Assembly (NCBI GenBank): GCA_035556555.1
Contig: DATMES010000008.1
Coordinates: forward strand, 1-64,000
DNA length: 64,000 nt
Direction of reading: 5' to 3'
Source of the DNA: Frankiaceae bacterium
GTDB lineage: Bacteria > Actinomycetota > Actinomycetes > BP-191
Position 1 is the stretch's first letter, and each line of letters opens with the position of its first letter. Under the pieces are notes generated by a model that was given only the letters and a program-made list of their open reading frames with translations, had not been told where the DNA came from and ran no database searches. The position numbers were made by a program, and so were the translations under genes. Below are positions 34,787 through 44,040 of this stretch, piece after piece.

Positions 34787-35727
34787 CCGGTCGTCGCGTC
34801 CACGACCCACTCGCGCGCCGCGACGCCGGCGTCGGGCTCCTGCCCTGACAGGAGGTAGTGGACGGTCTCGTTGCTGTACTGGATGGCGGAGCCGTCGTGG
34901 GCGGAGAGGGCGTACGGCGTCGGGATCGCGGGGGCGGTGGCGTTGGGGACGAACGGGCCCTGGACCGCGCCGCCGCGCGTGAGGACCGTCGTGAGGCTGA
35001 CGGGGACGCCGTTCGCGACGAGGTTCGTGTACATGAGCCGGCTCTGCGTGTACTGGACGATGAGGTCGCCGACGCCGTGCGAGAGGTAGGCGCGGGTGAT
35101 GCCCTTCATCCGGTCGGCCATGTACGCCGGGGAGCGGTCGAGGTACGCCTGCGGCGCGGTCGCCGGCGTGCCGCCGGTCTGCTCGACGATCCACGAGCCG
35201 GTGGGGTTGGTGGTGTCGTTGGCGTTGGGGCTGATGCCGGGGTACGCGCCGAGCGCCGCGAACTCCTGGAACAGGTCCGTCACGCCGAACGTGTCGACCC
35301 AGTAGTCGTACAGGTCGGGCCGCGCGGCCACGGCCATGCCGGTCGTCTCGCCGCCCATGGAGATGCCCCAGATGACGGTGCGCGTGATCGTCGGGAAGCG
35401 CGCCTGGAGGTCCTCGGTCGCGGCGATGAGGTCGCGGTGGCCCTTCATGACGTCCCACCGGCCTGGGCCGCGGTAGTCCATGGCGACGGTGACGGCGCCG
35501 TACGCGTCGGCGTACGCGCGCACCATGCCGCTCTGGTCGGGCTTGCCGCAGCAGCCGTGGCCGAAGACGAGCAGCTTGGTCGGCGTCGTGGTCGTCGGGA
35601 GGCCGAGCCAGCCGAGGGCCGTCTCGCCGTCGACGGTGATGGCGTACCGCTCGCTGGTCGCGGCCTGGGCGGGGACAGCGGTGACCGCCGCGACCAGGGC
35701 GAGCACGGCAGTGAGGACCTTGCGCAC
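34765..35727 (-). CDS. Secreted alpha/beta hydrolase
   Basis: 320 aa. Signal peptide MRKVLTAVLALVAAVTAVPAQA, then an alpha/beta-hydrolase fold: oxyanion-loop GHGCCGKPD and nucleophile elbow GISMGG. A likely acid/His pair lies later (SHGVGDLI region). Resembles prolyl-oligopeptidase-type esterases; substrate unknown. The GTG at 35727 is preferred because AGAGG lies 8 nt before it; a GTG at 35736 adds three residues. Convergent overlap of 22 nt with the nucleotidyltransferase. Confidence 0.8.
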   Translation of the reverse strand: MRKVLTAVLALVAAVTAVPAQAATSERYAITVDGETALGWLGLPTTTTPTKLLVFGHGCCGKPDQSGMVRAYADAYGAVTVAMDYRGPGRWDVMKGHRDLIAATEDLQARFPTITRTVIWGISMGGETTGMAVAARPDLYDYWVDTFGVTDLFQEFAALGAYPGISPNANDTTNPTGSWIVEQTGGTPATAPQAYLDRSPAYMADRMKGITRAYLSHGVGDLIVQYTQSRLMYTNLVANGVPVSLTTVLTRGGAVQGPFVPNATAPAIPTPYALSAHDGSAIQYSNETVHYLLSGQEPDAGVAAREWVVDATTGQRVPAP

Positions 35728-35749
35728 GCGGACCACCTCTCGACGCGGC

Positions 35750-35786
35750 GCCGGCCGCCGCCGTTACGGAAACGGCAGCGGCCGGC
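35750..35786 (-). terminator. 16-bp hairpin between cupredoxin and hydrolase genes
   Basis: GCCGGCCGCCGCCGTT and AACGGCAGCGGCCGGC pair at 15 of 16 positions around a 5-nt loop. It follows the stop of the cupredoxin gene (35809) by about 22 nt. Strong intrinsic-terminator geometry without a U-tract. Confidence 0.65.
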
Positions 35787-35808
35787 AGACGTCGCGGTGC
35801 GTGGTCCG

Positions 35809-36726
35809 TCAGGTGACGGTGAGCGTGCCCTTCATGTCCGGGTGGATGGCGCAGAAGTAGGAGTACGTCCCCGGCGTCATGCCCTTGAAGACGTGGCGGA
35901 TCGCGGTGCGCCCCGCGGCGTCCTTCGACGCGCCCTTGCCCTTGATCTCGACGTTGTGGGCGAACGGGTCGTCGTTCTGGAAGTAGATCGGCACGTCGCC
36001 GGCCTTGGCGGTGATGGCCGTCTGCTCGAACTCGAAGTTCGACGCCGTCAGGCTGTGGTCGCCGGGGAGGCGGGTCGCGTTGCTCGCCGTGGCCGAGCCG
36101 ATGAGGCCGATGACGACGACGACGGTCGCGAGGGCCGCGACGACGCGCGAGGGCGTCTTGGCGGCGTTGTCGCCGTCCTTGTGGCGCAGCGTGGCGATGC
36201 CCGCGACGATGCCGCCGAGCGGGACGGTCACGGTGAACGTCGCGAACGCCATCTCGAACCACGACGTCGGGTACAGGAAGCCGGTCCAGCCGAAGAACAT
36301 CCCGCCGAACATGAGGAACGTCAGCGACATGATGACGAGCGAGTAGACCGCGCCGGCCTTGGTCATCCGCGGCAGCCAGACGACGGCTCCCGCGTGGAGG
36401 ACCGCGGCGATCGCGAGCGGCGCGAAGAACTCCATGCCGTAGAGCGTCGCGGCGGTGAGCATGATCGCGAGCGCGGCGACCTCGGCGATCGCGCAGGCGC
36501 GGAGCATCGAACGCCACGTCATGCCGGTGCCGGGAGTCGTCTTGGCCTGCGCGGTGGCCTCGGTGCTCGCGGCGGCCGTCGTGGCGGCGCCGGCGGTGAC
36601 GGCGCGCTGCGCGGGGATCGGGTTCGCGCCGGCTCCGGCGGCCGTCTCGGGAATCTCGTTGTGGATGACTTCCAGCACGTCGGGCTGCGTCTCGGGGGGC
36701 GCGCCCCTCTTCGTGACTCGTGGCAT
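35809..36726 (-). CDS. Membrane protein with C-terminal cupredoxin domain
   Basis: 305 aa. A polar Ala/Thr-rich N-terminus (1-70), four to five membrane helices (about 75-215), then an extracytoplasmic plastocyanin-like domain (about 220-305). The type 1 copper ligands are visible: His in FAHNVEI, and Cys, His and Met in YFCAIHPDMKG. It probably transfers electrons or binds copper at the outer face of the membrane. No oxidase or reductase gene is adjacent, so its partner is unknown. ATG at 36726 with GGAGGG upstream. Confidence 0.82.
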   Translation of the reverse strand: MPRVTKRGAPPETQPDVLEVIHNEIPETAAGAGANPIPAQRAVTAGAATTAAASTEATAQAKTTPGTGMTWRSMLRACAIAEVAALAIMLTAATLYGMEFFAPLAIAAVLHAGAVVWLPRMTKAGAVYSLVIMSLTFLMFGGMFFGWTGFLYPTSWFEMAFATFTVTVPLGGIVAGIATLRHKDGDNAAKTPSRVVAALATVVVVIGLIGSATASNATRLPGDHSLTASNFEFEQTAITAKAGDVPIYFQNDDPFAHNVEIKGKGASKDAAGRTAIRHVFKGMTPGTYSYFCAIHPDMKGTLTVT

Positions 36727-36873
36727 GACTCGTCCCTCCCAGGGCGTCTAAGGGCGCGAAGGTAGCGCCGCTTCGTACGGCCGATCCGGGGTTTCGGCGA
36801 GGCTGATACGAAATGACCAGGCGGCTCATGCGGATATGTCGGGCAGCGTGGCGGAGCGCATTCAGGTGGTCAC

Positions 36874-37971
36874 TCAGGGGCGCGGGTACATCTCGTCGTA
36901 GAGCGCGAGGACGCGCCGCGCCGCCTCGTCCTCGTCGGGCCACTCCTCGGCGCGGGCGCGGCCCGCGGCAGCGACCTGCCCGGCGTACGCAGGGTCGTCG
37001 AGCAGCCGCAGCACGGCCTCCGCGAACGCCCGCGCGTCGCCCGGTGGCGTGAGCAGCGCCGCTCCCCCGCCGAGGAGCTCGGGCACCCCGCCGACCGCCG
37101 TCGCGACGAGCGGCGTGCCGCTGAACAGCGCCTCGTGCGCACTCAGCGGGCTGCCCTCCCAGCGGCTGGGCAGCACGACGACGTCGGCCGCCGCGAACAG
37201 GTCGGGCACGTCGTCACGCCGACCCACGAACGTCACGTCGACGCCGCGGCGTTCGGCATCCTCGACGAGGGCGGCGCGCAGCGGGCCGTCGCCGGCGACG
37301 ACCGTGCGCGGGCGCGGCGTACGGACGTCCCAGCGCTCGGCGGCGTCGAGCAGCAGGTCGTACCCCTTCTGCTCAGTGAGCCGCCCGGCCGCCACGAGCA
37401 GCGGACGGTCGTCGCCGCCCGCGCCCAGCGCGGCGCGCACGGCGGCGCGAACCTCGCCGGGCGGGCGTGCGGCAACGGGCGGCCGCCGCGCGCCGACGGG
37501 CGCGAGCCGGACGTCGCGGCCGCCGAGCGCGCGTACCCGCTCCACCAGGTCCGCCGACACGCAGAGCGTGACGGTGGCGCGGCGGGCGACGCGCCGCTCG
37601 AGCGGCGACCACAGCGCGCGGCGCAGCGGCGAGCCGAGCAGCGCGTTGTGCCACGTCGTCACGAACGGCGTCGCGGCGGGCACGGCGGCGCCGGCCAGCG
37701 CGGCGGCGCGGATGCCGTGCGCGTGCACGACCGTCGCGTCGCGCAGGACGCGGCGCAGCCTGCGTACGGCGCGCAGGTCCGCGACCGGACGCGGCCCGGT
37801 CGAGACCTCGACCGCGTCGTACCGCGCGACCGCGGAGAAGGTGAACGTCTCCTCGGCCGAGCGCGGCCCGGCGACGACGACGTCGCGTCCCGCGGCGGCG
37901 AGCGCCGCGGCCACCGCGCGGACGTGCCGGCCCGTGCCGCCCGCCGTACGGGCGACCACCAGCGCGATCAC
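36874..37971 (-). CDS. Glycosyltransferase family 4
   Basis: 365 aa GT-B enzyme. N-terminal GGTGRHV loop and VVHAHGIRAAAL. In the C-terminal domain VAAGRLTEQKGYDLLL, GDGPLR and the nucleotide-sugar motif EGSPLSAHEALFSGTPLVAT (E-x7-E). It is a retaining transferase using an activated sugar; the product is unknown. Last gene of a coupled series that starts at steB; the GTG overlaps the previous stop. Confidence 0.9.
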   Translation of the reverse strand: MIALVVARTAGGTGRHVRAVAAALAAAGRDVVVAGPRSAEETFTFSAVARYDAVEVSTGPRPVADLRAVRRLRRVLRDATVVHAHGIRAAALAGAAVPAATPFVTTWHNALLGSPLRRALWSPLERRVARRATVTLCVSADLVERVRALGGRDVRLAPVGARRPPVAARPPGEVRAAVRAALGAGGDDRPLLVAAGRLTEQKGYDLLLDAAERWDVRTPRPRTVVAGDGPLRAALVEDAERRGVDVTFVGRRDDVPDLFAAADVVVLPSRWEGSPLSAHEALFSGTPLVATAVGGVPELLGGGAALLTPPGDARAFAEAVLRLLDDPAYAGQVAAAGRARAEEWPDEDEAARRVLALYDEMYPRP

Positions 37972-39404
37972 GCGCTCTCCCGGTGCTCAGCGCGCAGCGA
38001 CCAGCGGACCGCGACGACGGCCAGCAGCCCGAGAGCGACCGGGGTGACGTAGAGCCGGAATCCCGACAGGAGGTCCGCGAGCACCGGCGGCAGGGGCACG
38101 GTGCGGCCGGGGAGGTACGCGACGGTCAGGACCGCCGTGCGTACCGCCAGCCAGCGGTCCCACCGCGAGGCGGGCAGCAGCGCGAGGAACGGCCAGGCCC
38201 AGGCGTCGTACCAGGGCAGGACGTAGGTCGCGCCGGTCAGCCAGGCGAGTGCCGTGACCGCCGCCGTACGGGGGGCGCCGCCGTGCGCCGTGCCCAGGCC
38301 GGGCAGGGCCCGCGCGAGCAGCACGCAGAGCGCCGCCACCGCGAGCAACGAGAGCGCGGAGACGACGGCCCGCGAGGTCGCGGAGCCGGCGAGCGAGTCG
38401 AGCGGCACGCTGAGCGCGCGCCACGGCGACCCGAACGAGACGAATCGTGATGCCCTCCTCACTGGTCCGAGGGCCGTCCAGCCCCCGAAAGCAACGTAGA
38501 GAGGGGGTGTGACAGAAATCGCGCCGGCGGCGAGGAGGGCGAGACGGCGGGGAGCGCGTCGTTCGGTCCACGCGAGCGCGGCGGCGGCGAGGACGCCGGA
38601 GGCCTTGACGCAGACGGCAGCGCCGCCGAGGACGCCGGCGATGAACGGCGAGCGGCGCAGCGCGAGCACCGCCGCGACGGCGAGCGCGACGAGCAGCGCG
38701 TCGACGTGCGCGCCCGCGACGAGGTGCATGAGCAGCAGCGGGTTGAGGGTCCAGAGCACGGCGGTCCGGCGGCGGGCGGCGTCGTCACGAGCCGCGCGGT
38801 GCAGGAGGACCCCGGTGAGCCCGAACGCCGCCGCCGACGCCAGCGCGAGCAGCGCGGCACCCGTACGGACGTCGTCGCCGGCGATCTCCATGGCGAGCGC
38901 CTGCTCGGCGGTGGCGAGGGGCCCGTACACCGAGGCGACGTCGCGCCACGGCTCCCCCGCCTGGTCGACGACGGGGTCGCCGGGGAGGTCGTTCGGCGTG
39001 GTCGTGTACGGGTCGGTGCCGGTCGCGGCCATGCGGCCGTACGCGGTGTAGCTGTAGAGGTCGTCGCTGCTCGTCGGCGGTACGAGGAGCAGCGCGACCG
39101 CCGCGACGAGCCCGCCGGCGAGGAGGCGGCGCGGGTCGGGCGCCCAGCCGCGGTCGAGCGCGCGTAACGCGAGCAGCAGGCCCACCGCCCCCCCGACCGT
39201 CGCGGCGACGAGGAGGGCGGTCACGAGCCACGCGGAGGGCCGGGTGTCGAGGTGGTACGGCGGCAGGGCGCTTTGTGTGCCCGGCGCGCGGGTCGCGGCG
39301 CTCGGGCCGAGGAACGCCGTCAGCGCGACGAGCCCGGCGGACGACGCGACCAGCGCGAGCGCGGCGCGGCCGGAGCGGCCGGCCCGGTCGGGGGACGGGG
39401 TCAT
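37968..39404 (-). CDS. GT-C polyprenol-phosphomannose-dependent mannosyltransferase (MptA/MptB-like)
   Basis: 478 aa, about 12-13 membrane helices. The first outer loop has TSSDDLYSYTAYGRMAATG, the acidic DD-type motif of GT-C enzymes, followed by GTDPYTTTP, close to the alpha-1,6-mannosyltransferases that extend lipomannan. It likely uses a polyprenyl-phosphate sugar on the outer face of the membrane. ATG overlaps the murJ-like stop (ATGA). Acceptor not known. Confidence 0.82.
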   Translation of the reverse strand: MTPSPDRAGRSGRAALALVASSAGLVALTAFLGPSAATRAPGTQSALPPYHLDTRPSAWLVTALLVAATVGGAVGLLLALRALDRGWAPDPRRLLAGGLVAAVALLLVPPTSSDDLYSYTAYGRMAATGTDPYTTTPNDLPGDPVVDQAGEPWRDVASVYGPLATAEQALAMEIAGDDVRTGAALLALASAAAFGLTGVLLHRAARDDAARRRTAVLWTLNPLLLMHLVAGAHVDALLVALAVAAVLALRRSPFIAGVLGGAAVCVKASGVLAAAALAWTERRAPRRLALLAAGAISVTPPLYVAFGGWTALGPVRRASRFVSFGSPWRALSVPLDSLAGSATSRAVVSALSLLAVAALCVLLARALPGLGTAHGGAPRTAAVTALAWLTGATYVLPWYDAWAWPFLALLPASRWDRWLAVRTAVLTVAYLPGRTVPLPPVLADLLSGFRLYVTPVALGLLAVVAVRWSLRAEHRESA

Positions 39405-40981
39405 GCGCCGCGGTCCGCGCGGGAGCGGGCGAGCTGCGTACGGACCTCCGTCGCCGTGGCGGGGTGTACGAGCGCGATGGCGGTGACGTACAGGCTCGCG
39501 GTGAGGATCGGCGTCGCGATGGCGGCGAGCCAGTCCGGGGCAGCCGACGACGCGTCCGCGGCCAGCCCGCCGACGAGCGCGGCAACGACACCGGCACCCA
39601 CCGCGATGAGCAGGGCCCGCGCGGCGCCGCGCAGTGCGGCGGAGCCCGCCGTACGCCGCAGCGCCAGCATCAGCAGGACGCCGCCGGCGGTCATGCCGAC
39701 GGAGTGCGCCCACGCCACGGCGGCGACGCGGTCCGCGCGAGGGAGGAAGGACGACAGGGTCACGGCCAGGACAGCAGTCACCCCGAACGCCGCCACCGTG
39801 GCGACCGCCACGTCGCGGGCGCGGTGCCGCGCGTACAGGGCGCGGGTGAGCAGCGCGAGGACGCCGTAGCCGAGCAGCCCGGGGGCAAACGCCGCCACGC
39901 CGCGCGCCACGGGCGACGACGAGTCACCGACGACGACGGACGCGACCGGGTCCGCCGACGCCACGAGCACCGCCGCGGCCAATCCCATCGCGAGCAGCAC
40001 CATGCGCAACGACCCCGCGGTGACGGTGGCGTACGACTCGTCGTCGGACCCCTCGTACGCCGCCGCCATCGCGGGGAACGCCGTCGTCGCCACCGGCACG
40101 GCGAGCACCGCCCAGGGCAGCAGGAAGAGCGTGTACGCGATCTGGTAGCCGACGACGGCGCCGGGCTCGGCGTTCGTGAGCCGCAGCACCACGGCGAGCG
40201 CGACCTGCTGCGCCGCGATGGCCGCGACGCCCGCGGCCGCGAGCCGCCGCACCGACGACGCGACGCCGTCCGGCAGTGACAGCGAGGGACGCAGACGCAG
40301 GCCGAGACCGCGCAACGGCACCAGCAGCGACAGCGACAGCACCGCCACCCCCGCGGTGGTGCCGAGCGCGAGCAGCAGCTCCTCCCCCCGCGTCAGCCCA
40401 TCGAGCCCGCCCGCGCGGGACACCACGCCGTACGTCACGTAGCAGCCGATCACGACGACCGACGAGAGCAACGGCGCCAGCGCCGGCCCGAGGAACCGCC
40501 GGTGCGCCTGCAGCACGCCGGTGACGACGATACCGACGCCGTACAGGACGACCTGCGGCATGAACAGCACGAGCATCCGGGCCCCGACGTCGACCTTCGC
40601 GGCGCGCAGCGCAGGGTCGCCGGTGGAGCCGACGAGCAGCGACATGAGCGGCCGCCCGAGCAGGGCGCCGGCCAGCGCCACCGGTGTCAGCAGCACGACC
40701 ACCCAGGTGAGCAGGCCCGCCGCCACGCGCCGCGCCTGCTCGACGTCGCCGCGGTCCACCGCACCCGCGATGACGGGGACGACGGCGGCCGCGAGCGCGC
40801 CGCCGGCGACCAGCTCGAAGACGAGGTTGGGGAGGGTGTTGGCGGTCTGGTACGTGTCGCCGAGCGGGTTGGTCCCGACGGTGCGCGCGAACACCGCGAC
40901 CCGCAGGAACCCGAACACCCGCGCCGCCACCGTCACCGCCGCGACCGCCAGCGCGGCGCCGGCGAGCGTGCGGCGGGTCAC
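39401..40981 (-). CDS. murJ: MurJ/MviN-like lipid-linked oligosaccharide flippase
   Basis: 526 aa with about 14 membrane helices, MOP superfamily. Typical MviN features: AARVFGFLRVAVFART, GDTYQTANTLPN, and LFMPQVVLYG. It would flip a polyprenyl-PP-linked precursor. Because it is embedded in a glycan operon, it may serve that pathway rather than peptidoglycan, or be the housekeeping MurJ. It lacks the long C-terminal pseudokinase extension of mycobacterial MviN. GTG overlaps the upstream stop. Confidence 0.85.
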   Translation of the reverse strand: MTRRTLAGAALAVAAVTVAARVFGFLRVAVFARTVGTNPLGDTYQTANTLPNLVFELVAGGALAAAVVPVIAGAVDRGDVEQARRVAAGLLTWVVVLLTPVALAGALLGRPLMSLLVGSTGDPALRAAKVDVGARMLVLFMPQVVLYGVGIVVTGVLQAHRRFLGPALAPLLSSVVVIGCYVTYGVVSRAGGLDGLTRGEELLLALGTTAGVAVLSLSLLVPLRGLGLRLRPSLSLPDGVASSVRRLAAAGVAAIAAQQVALAVVLRLTNAEPGAVVGYQIAYTLFLLPWAVLAVPVATTAFPAMAAAYEGSDDESYATVTAGSLRMVLLAMGLAAAVLVASADPVASVVVGDSSSPVARGVAAFAPGLLGYGVLALLTRALYARHRARDVAVATVAAFGVTAVLAVTLSSFLPRADRVAAVAWAHSVGMTAGGVLLMLALRRTAGSAALRGAARALLIAVGAGVVAALVGGLAADASSAAPDWLAAIATPILTASLYVTAIALVHPATATEVRTQLARSRADRGA

Positions 40982-41721
40982 GCCGTACGCCCGAGCCGGT
41001 CCGCCCACCGCAGCCCCGCCGTGTCGTCGATGACCTTCGAGAACGACACCCGCTCGCTCGTCAGCGTCAGCGCCACGACGACGAGCACCGCGACGAGAAC
41101 GGCCCATCCAGGCAGCCGTGACGCCAGCGCGACGCCCGCCCCGGCACCGAGGGCGTTGGCGCCGGCGTCGCCGAGCATGGTGCGTTCGCGGAGGTCGCCG
41201 GGGAGCAGGCCGAGGGCGGTGCCGGCGACGAGGTACGCGAGCGGCGTCAGCACCGGCAGCGTCACGAGCAGCGCGACCTTGAGCGCGCGTCCTGGCCGCA
41301 GGTCGAAGAGGTTGAGCACGTTCGCGAGGCCCGCGATGAGCGCCGCGTCGGCGATCGCGCGCAGCGACGCGCCCGACAGCAGCAGAGCGGCGATGACGCC
41401 CGCGAACCCGACGACGAGCACCTTCACCGCGCCGGTCGTGACGGAGCCGCGCAGCAACGCGCGCAGGTGGCCGCCGAGGCCGCGTGCGGAGGCGTCGCCG
41501 CGCAGGTCGTCGTACAGCCCCGCGATGCCGGACAGCAGCACCGCCACGACGAACGCCGCAGACGCCAGCCCGCCCAGCACCAGCACCACGATCGCGACGG
41601 GACCCGCGACGAGAGACACGACAGAGCCCCGGTAATTGCTGCGCCGCAACGACTCCGGCGCCAGCAGCCGAGCCGCCACGTACGCCGCCACCGCGGCGCA
41701 GAGCGCGACCAGCAGCGTCAC
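40978..41721 (-). CDS. MraY/WecA-like polyprenyl-phosphate sugar-1-phosphate transferase
   Basis: 247 aa, shorter than MraY or WecA (about 320-360). Landmarks remain: GIAGLYDDLRGD (the DD metal motif), NVLNLFDLRPGRALK (N-x-x-N-x-F-D motif) and MLGDAGANALGAG. About seven helices. It probably starts a lipid-linked glycan, but the shortening makes altered function possible. Translationally coupled to both neighbours (GTGA overlaps). Confidence 0.75.
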   Translation of the reverse strand: MTLLVALCAAVAAYVAARLLAPESLRRSNYRGSVVSLVAGPVAIVVLVLGGLASAAFVVAVLLSGIAGLYDDLRGDASARGLGGHLRALLRGSVTTGAVKVLVVGFAGVIAALLLSGASLRAIADAALIAGLANVLNLFDLRPGRALKVALLVTLPVLTPLAYLVAGTALGLLPGDLRERTMLGDAGANALGAGAGVALASRLPGWAVLVAVLVVVALTLTSERVSFSKVIDDTAGLRWADRLGRTA

Positions 41722-42695
41722 GGGGACGGCGCGGGCGTGGGTACGGGCGCGTCCGCGCCGACACCGTTGCCGTAGTGGCCCACGCCGCCGCGGCGCGCCT
41801 CGCGCAGCGCCAGCACGAGCGCCGTGCTGCCGAACACCGAGTCCGCGTCGTCGACCGACGAGATCGTGTCGTTGAGGATGTCGTCGGCGCGCAGCGCCTC
41901 GAGCTCGGTCCCCGCGACCGAGCCGCCGGTCGGCGCGGCGACGACGACGGCGGGGCGGCGGATCAGCCCGGCCAGCGCGGCGACGAGGTCGACGCCGACG
42001 GGACGTACGGGCTCCCCGGAGACCGTCGGTGCCGGCGTCGGCGAGGCGGACGCGCCGGGCAGGACGACGACGACGTTGCGCGCGGGGGTGACGGCCTGGC
42101 CGTCCACGGCGAGGAAGCCGCGTTCGCGCAGGCCGGCGAGGACCCGCGTCGTCGCGGGCGGCGGCGTCGCGGGGACCGACGTGTCGTCGGCGCCGAGCGT
42201 GACGACATACGCCAGCTCGGTCAGCGCCCGCTGCGCCGCGGACGCGTTGGTACCGGGCAGCGTGAGACCGCTCGGGATCTCCCGGACGACGAGGTCGTCG
42301 AGCTCGGTGATCCGCGCGGGGTCGTTGATCGCGGCGGAGAGGCGGATGCGCCCGGTGACGGTCGCGCCGGCGGCGGTGAGCTGCTTGACGACCTTGTCCC
42401 GCAGGTCGCGCGTGGCGCCGGGCGCCGAGATGACGACGACACGCTCGCCGGTGAGAACGCCGTTGACGAGCGTCGGCGACACCGCCTGCCCCCACGCCTC
42501 GGCGTCGGTGGCGCGGTCGTCGAGAACGCGGCGTTCGTCCTCGAGTGCGCGCTTCTCGCCGGTGAGACGGGAGACGTTGCCCTCGAGGTTGTCGAGGATC
42601 GCGCGGTTGATGGCGGTGGTGCCGAAGACGATGCCGATGCCGAGCGCGAGGAACACGGCCACGATCGAGACGACGTGGTAGCGGAAGTCGACCAT
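41718..42695 (-). CDS. steB: SteB/MctB-type membrane protein (DUF3186 'copper transporter')
   Basis: 325 aa. VDFRYHVVSIVAVFLALGIGIVFG is the family's single N-terminal membrane helix region, followed by a coiled coil (about 38-75) and an extracytoplasmic domain. The M. tuberculosis homologue is MctB (Rv1698); the corynebacterial homologue SteB works with SteA in cell-envelope assembly. ATG at 42695 nine bases after GGGAGG. That site lies in one arm of a long inverted repeat (42697-42852). Confidence 0.9.
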   Translation of the reverse strand: MVDFRYHVVSIVAVFLALGIGIVFGTTAINRAILDNLEGNVSRLTGEKRALEDERRVLDDRATDAEAWGQAVSPTLVNGVLTGERVVVISAPGATRDLRDKVVKQLTAAGATVTGRIRLSAAINDPARITELDDLVVREIPSGLTLPGTNASAAQRALTELAYVVTLGADDTSVPATPPPATTRVLAGLRERGFLAVDGQAVTPARNVVVVLPGASASPTPAPTVSGEPVRPVGVDLVAALAGLIRRPAVVVAAPTGGSVAGTELEALRADDILNDTISSVDDADSVFGSTALVLALREARRGGVGHYGNGVGADAPVPTPAPSP

Positions 42696-42696
42696 T

Positions 42697-42852
42697 ACGC
42701 CATGCCTCCCGATCCACGGCCGTCGCGAGCGGCGGTCGAGGCGCTGCATCGCAAGAAGGAAGAGGACATAGCGGCGCTGTGCGCGGCGACAGCGACGCGA
42801 CGTGCCGTCTCGGGCGTCGCGCAGCAGCCCTTGGGGTCGGGAGGCATGGCGT
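42697..42852 (-). promoter_or_regulatory. Long-range inverted repeat covering the steB ribosome-binding site
   Basis: Arms 42697-42715 and 42834-42852 are complementary at 17 of 19 positions (perfect over ACGCCATGCCTCCCGA). On the minus-strand mRNA the first arm follows directly on the steA stop codon and the second contains the GGGAGG of steB. Pairing would hide that site; the 118-nt interval shows no convincing gene. Confidence 0.5.
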
Positions 42853-44040
42853 TCAGAACAGGCCTCCGAACCAGCCCACGAGGTCGCGCCAGCGGTCCTC
42901 GATGAGCAGGCGGTACGTCGGCGTCACCGGCGCGAACAGCAGCGCCACCGCCATCGTCGTCATCGCCGCGACGATGAGCATGACGAGCGAGGACGTCTTG
43001 ATGCGGCTGCGGTAGAGCCGCGAGACGCCCTTCGCGTCGACGAGCTTGCCGCCGACACGGAGCCGCGTGAGGAACGTGCTCGCCATCCCCGCGCGCCCCT
43101 TGTCGAGGAACTCGACGAGCGTCGCGTGGCTGCCGACAGCGACGATGAGCTGCGCGCCGAGCTCGTCGGCGAGAAGCATCGCGACGTCCTCGCTGGTGCC
43201 CGCGGCGGGGAACACGACGTTGGGCACGTCGAGCTCCTCGACGCGCTTCAGGCCCGGCGCGTGACCGTCGGGGTACGCGTGCACGACGACCTCGGCACCG
43301 CTGCGCAGCACCTCGTCACTGACCGAGTCCATGTCGCCGACGACGACGTCGGGGGCGTACCCCGCCTCGCGCAGCGCGTCCGCTCCCCCGTCGACGCCGA
43401 TGAGGACCGGGCGGTACTCGCGGATGTACGGCCGCAGCGAGCGCAGGTCCTCCTGGTAGTCGTAGCCGCGGACGACGATGAGGCAGTGCCGGCCCTCGAT
43501 CGGCGTACGCAGCTCCGGTACGCCGACGCCGTCGAAGAGCAGGTCGCGCTCGCGGCGGACGTACTCCATGGTGTTCGTCACGAACGCCTCGAGCTGCACC
43601 GACATCTCGGCGCGCGCCTCGAGCATCGCGGCACCGATCGTGTCGGCGGTCTGCTCGTCGCCGGTCGCGACGACCTCCTCGCCTCGGAGCAGCTCGGGGC
43701 CGAGGACTCGGACTCCCTCGCCCTCCTTGAGGACCCCGAAGACGCCGGCGCCGACGTTGTCGAGCAGCGGCACGCCGGCGGCGAGCAGGATCTCGGGACC
43801 GAGGTTGGGGTAGCGGCCCGAGATCGACGGGGCGGCGTTGACGACGGCGGAGACGCCGGCGCGGACGAGCGCCTCGGCGCTGACCCGGTCGAGGTCGACG
43901 TGGTCGATGACGGCGACGTCGCCGGGGCGCAGTCGCTTGGTGAGGTTCTTGGTACGCCGGTCGAGCCGGGCCGGGCCGCTGACCCCGGGGAGCGCGGCGG
44001 CGCGGCCGCGGCGCAGGGTCGCGATCCTCACGGAACGCAT
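42853..44040 (-). CDS. steA: SteA-type cell-envelope/division protein
   Basis: 395 aa. The central part resembles thiamin pyrophosphokinase (IGVDGGADALREAG, DVVVGDMDSVSD), and a single membrane helix lies near the C-terminus (about 355-378) after RIKTSSLVM. Matches the actinobacterial SteA family (Rv1697), which acts with SteB and RipA-type hydrolases in septal envelope assembly. ATG at 44040, weak ribosome-binding site. It heads an operon of six genes running to 36874. Confidence 0.9.
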   Translation of the reverse strand: MRSVRIATLRRGRAAALPGVSGPARLDRRTKNLTKRLRPGDVAVIDHVDLDRVSAEALVRAGVSAVVNAAPSISGRYPNLGPEILLAAGVPLLDNVGAGVFGVLKEGEGVRVLGPELLRGEEVVATGDEQTADTIGAAMLEARAEMSVQLEAFVTNTMEYVRRERDLLFDGVGVPELRTPIEGRHCLIVVRGYDYQEDLRSLRPYIREYRPVLIGVDGGADALREAGYAPDVVVGDMDSVSDEVLRSGAEVVVHAYPDGHAPGLKRVEELDVPNVVFPAAGTSEDVAMLLADELGAQLIVAVGSHATLVEFLDKGRAGMASTFLTRLRVGGKLVDAKGVSRLYRSRIKTSSLVMLIVAAMTTMAVALLFAPVTPTYRLLIEDRWRDLVGWFGGLF

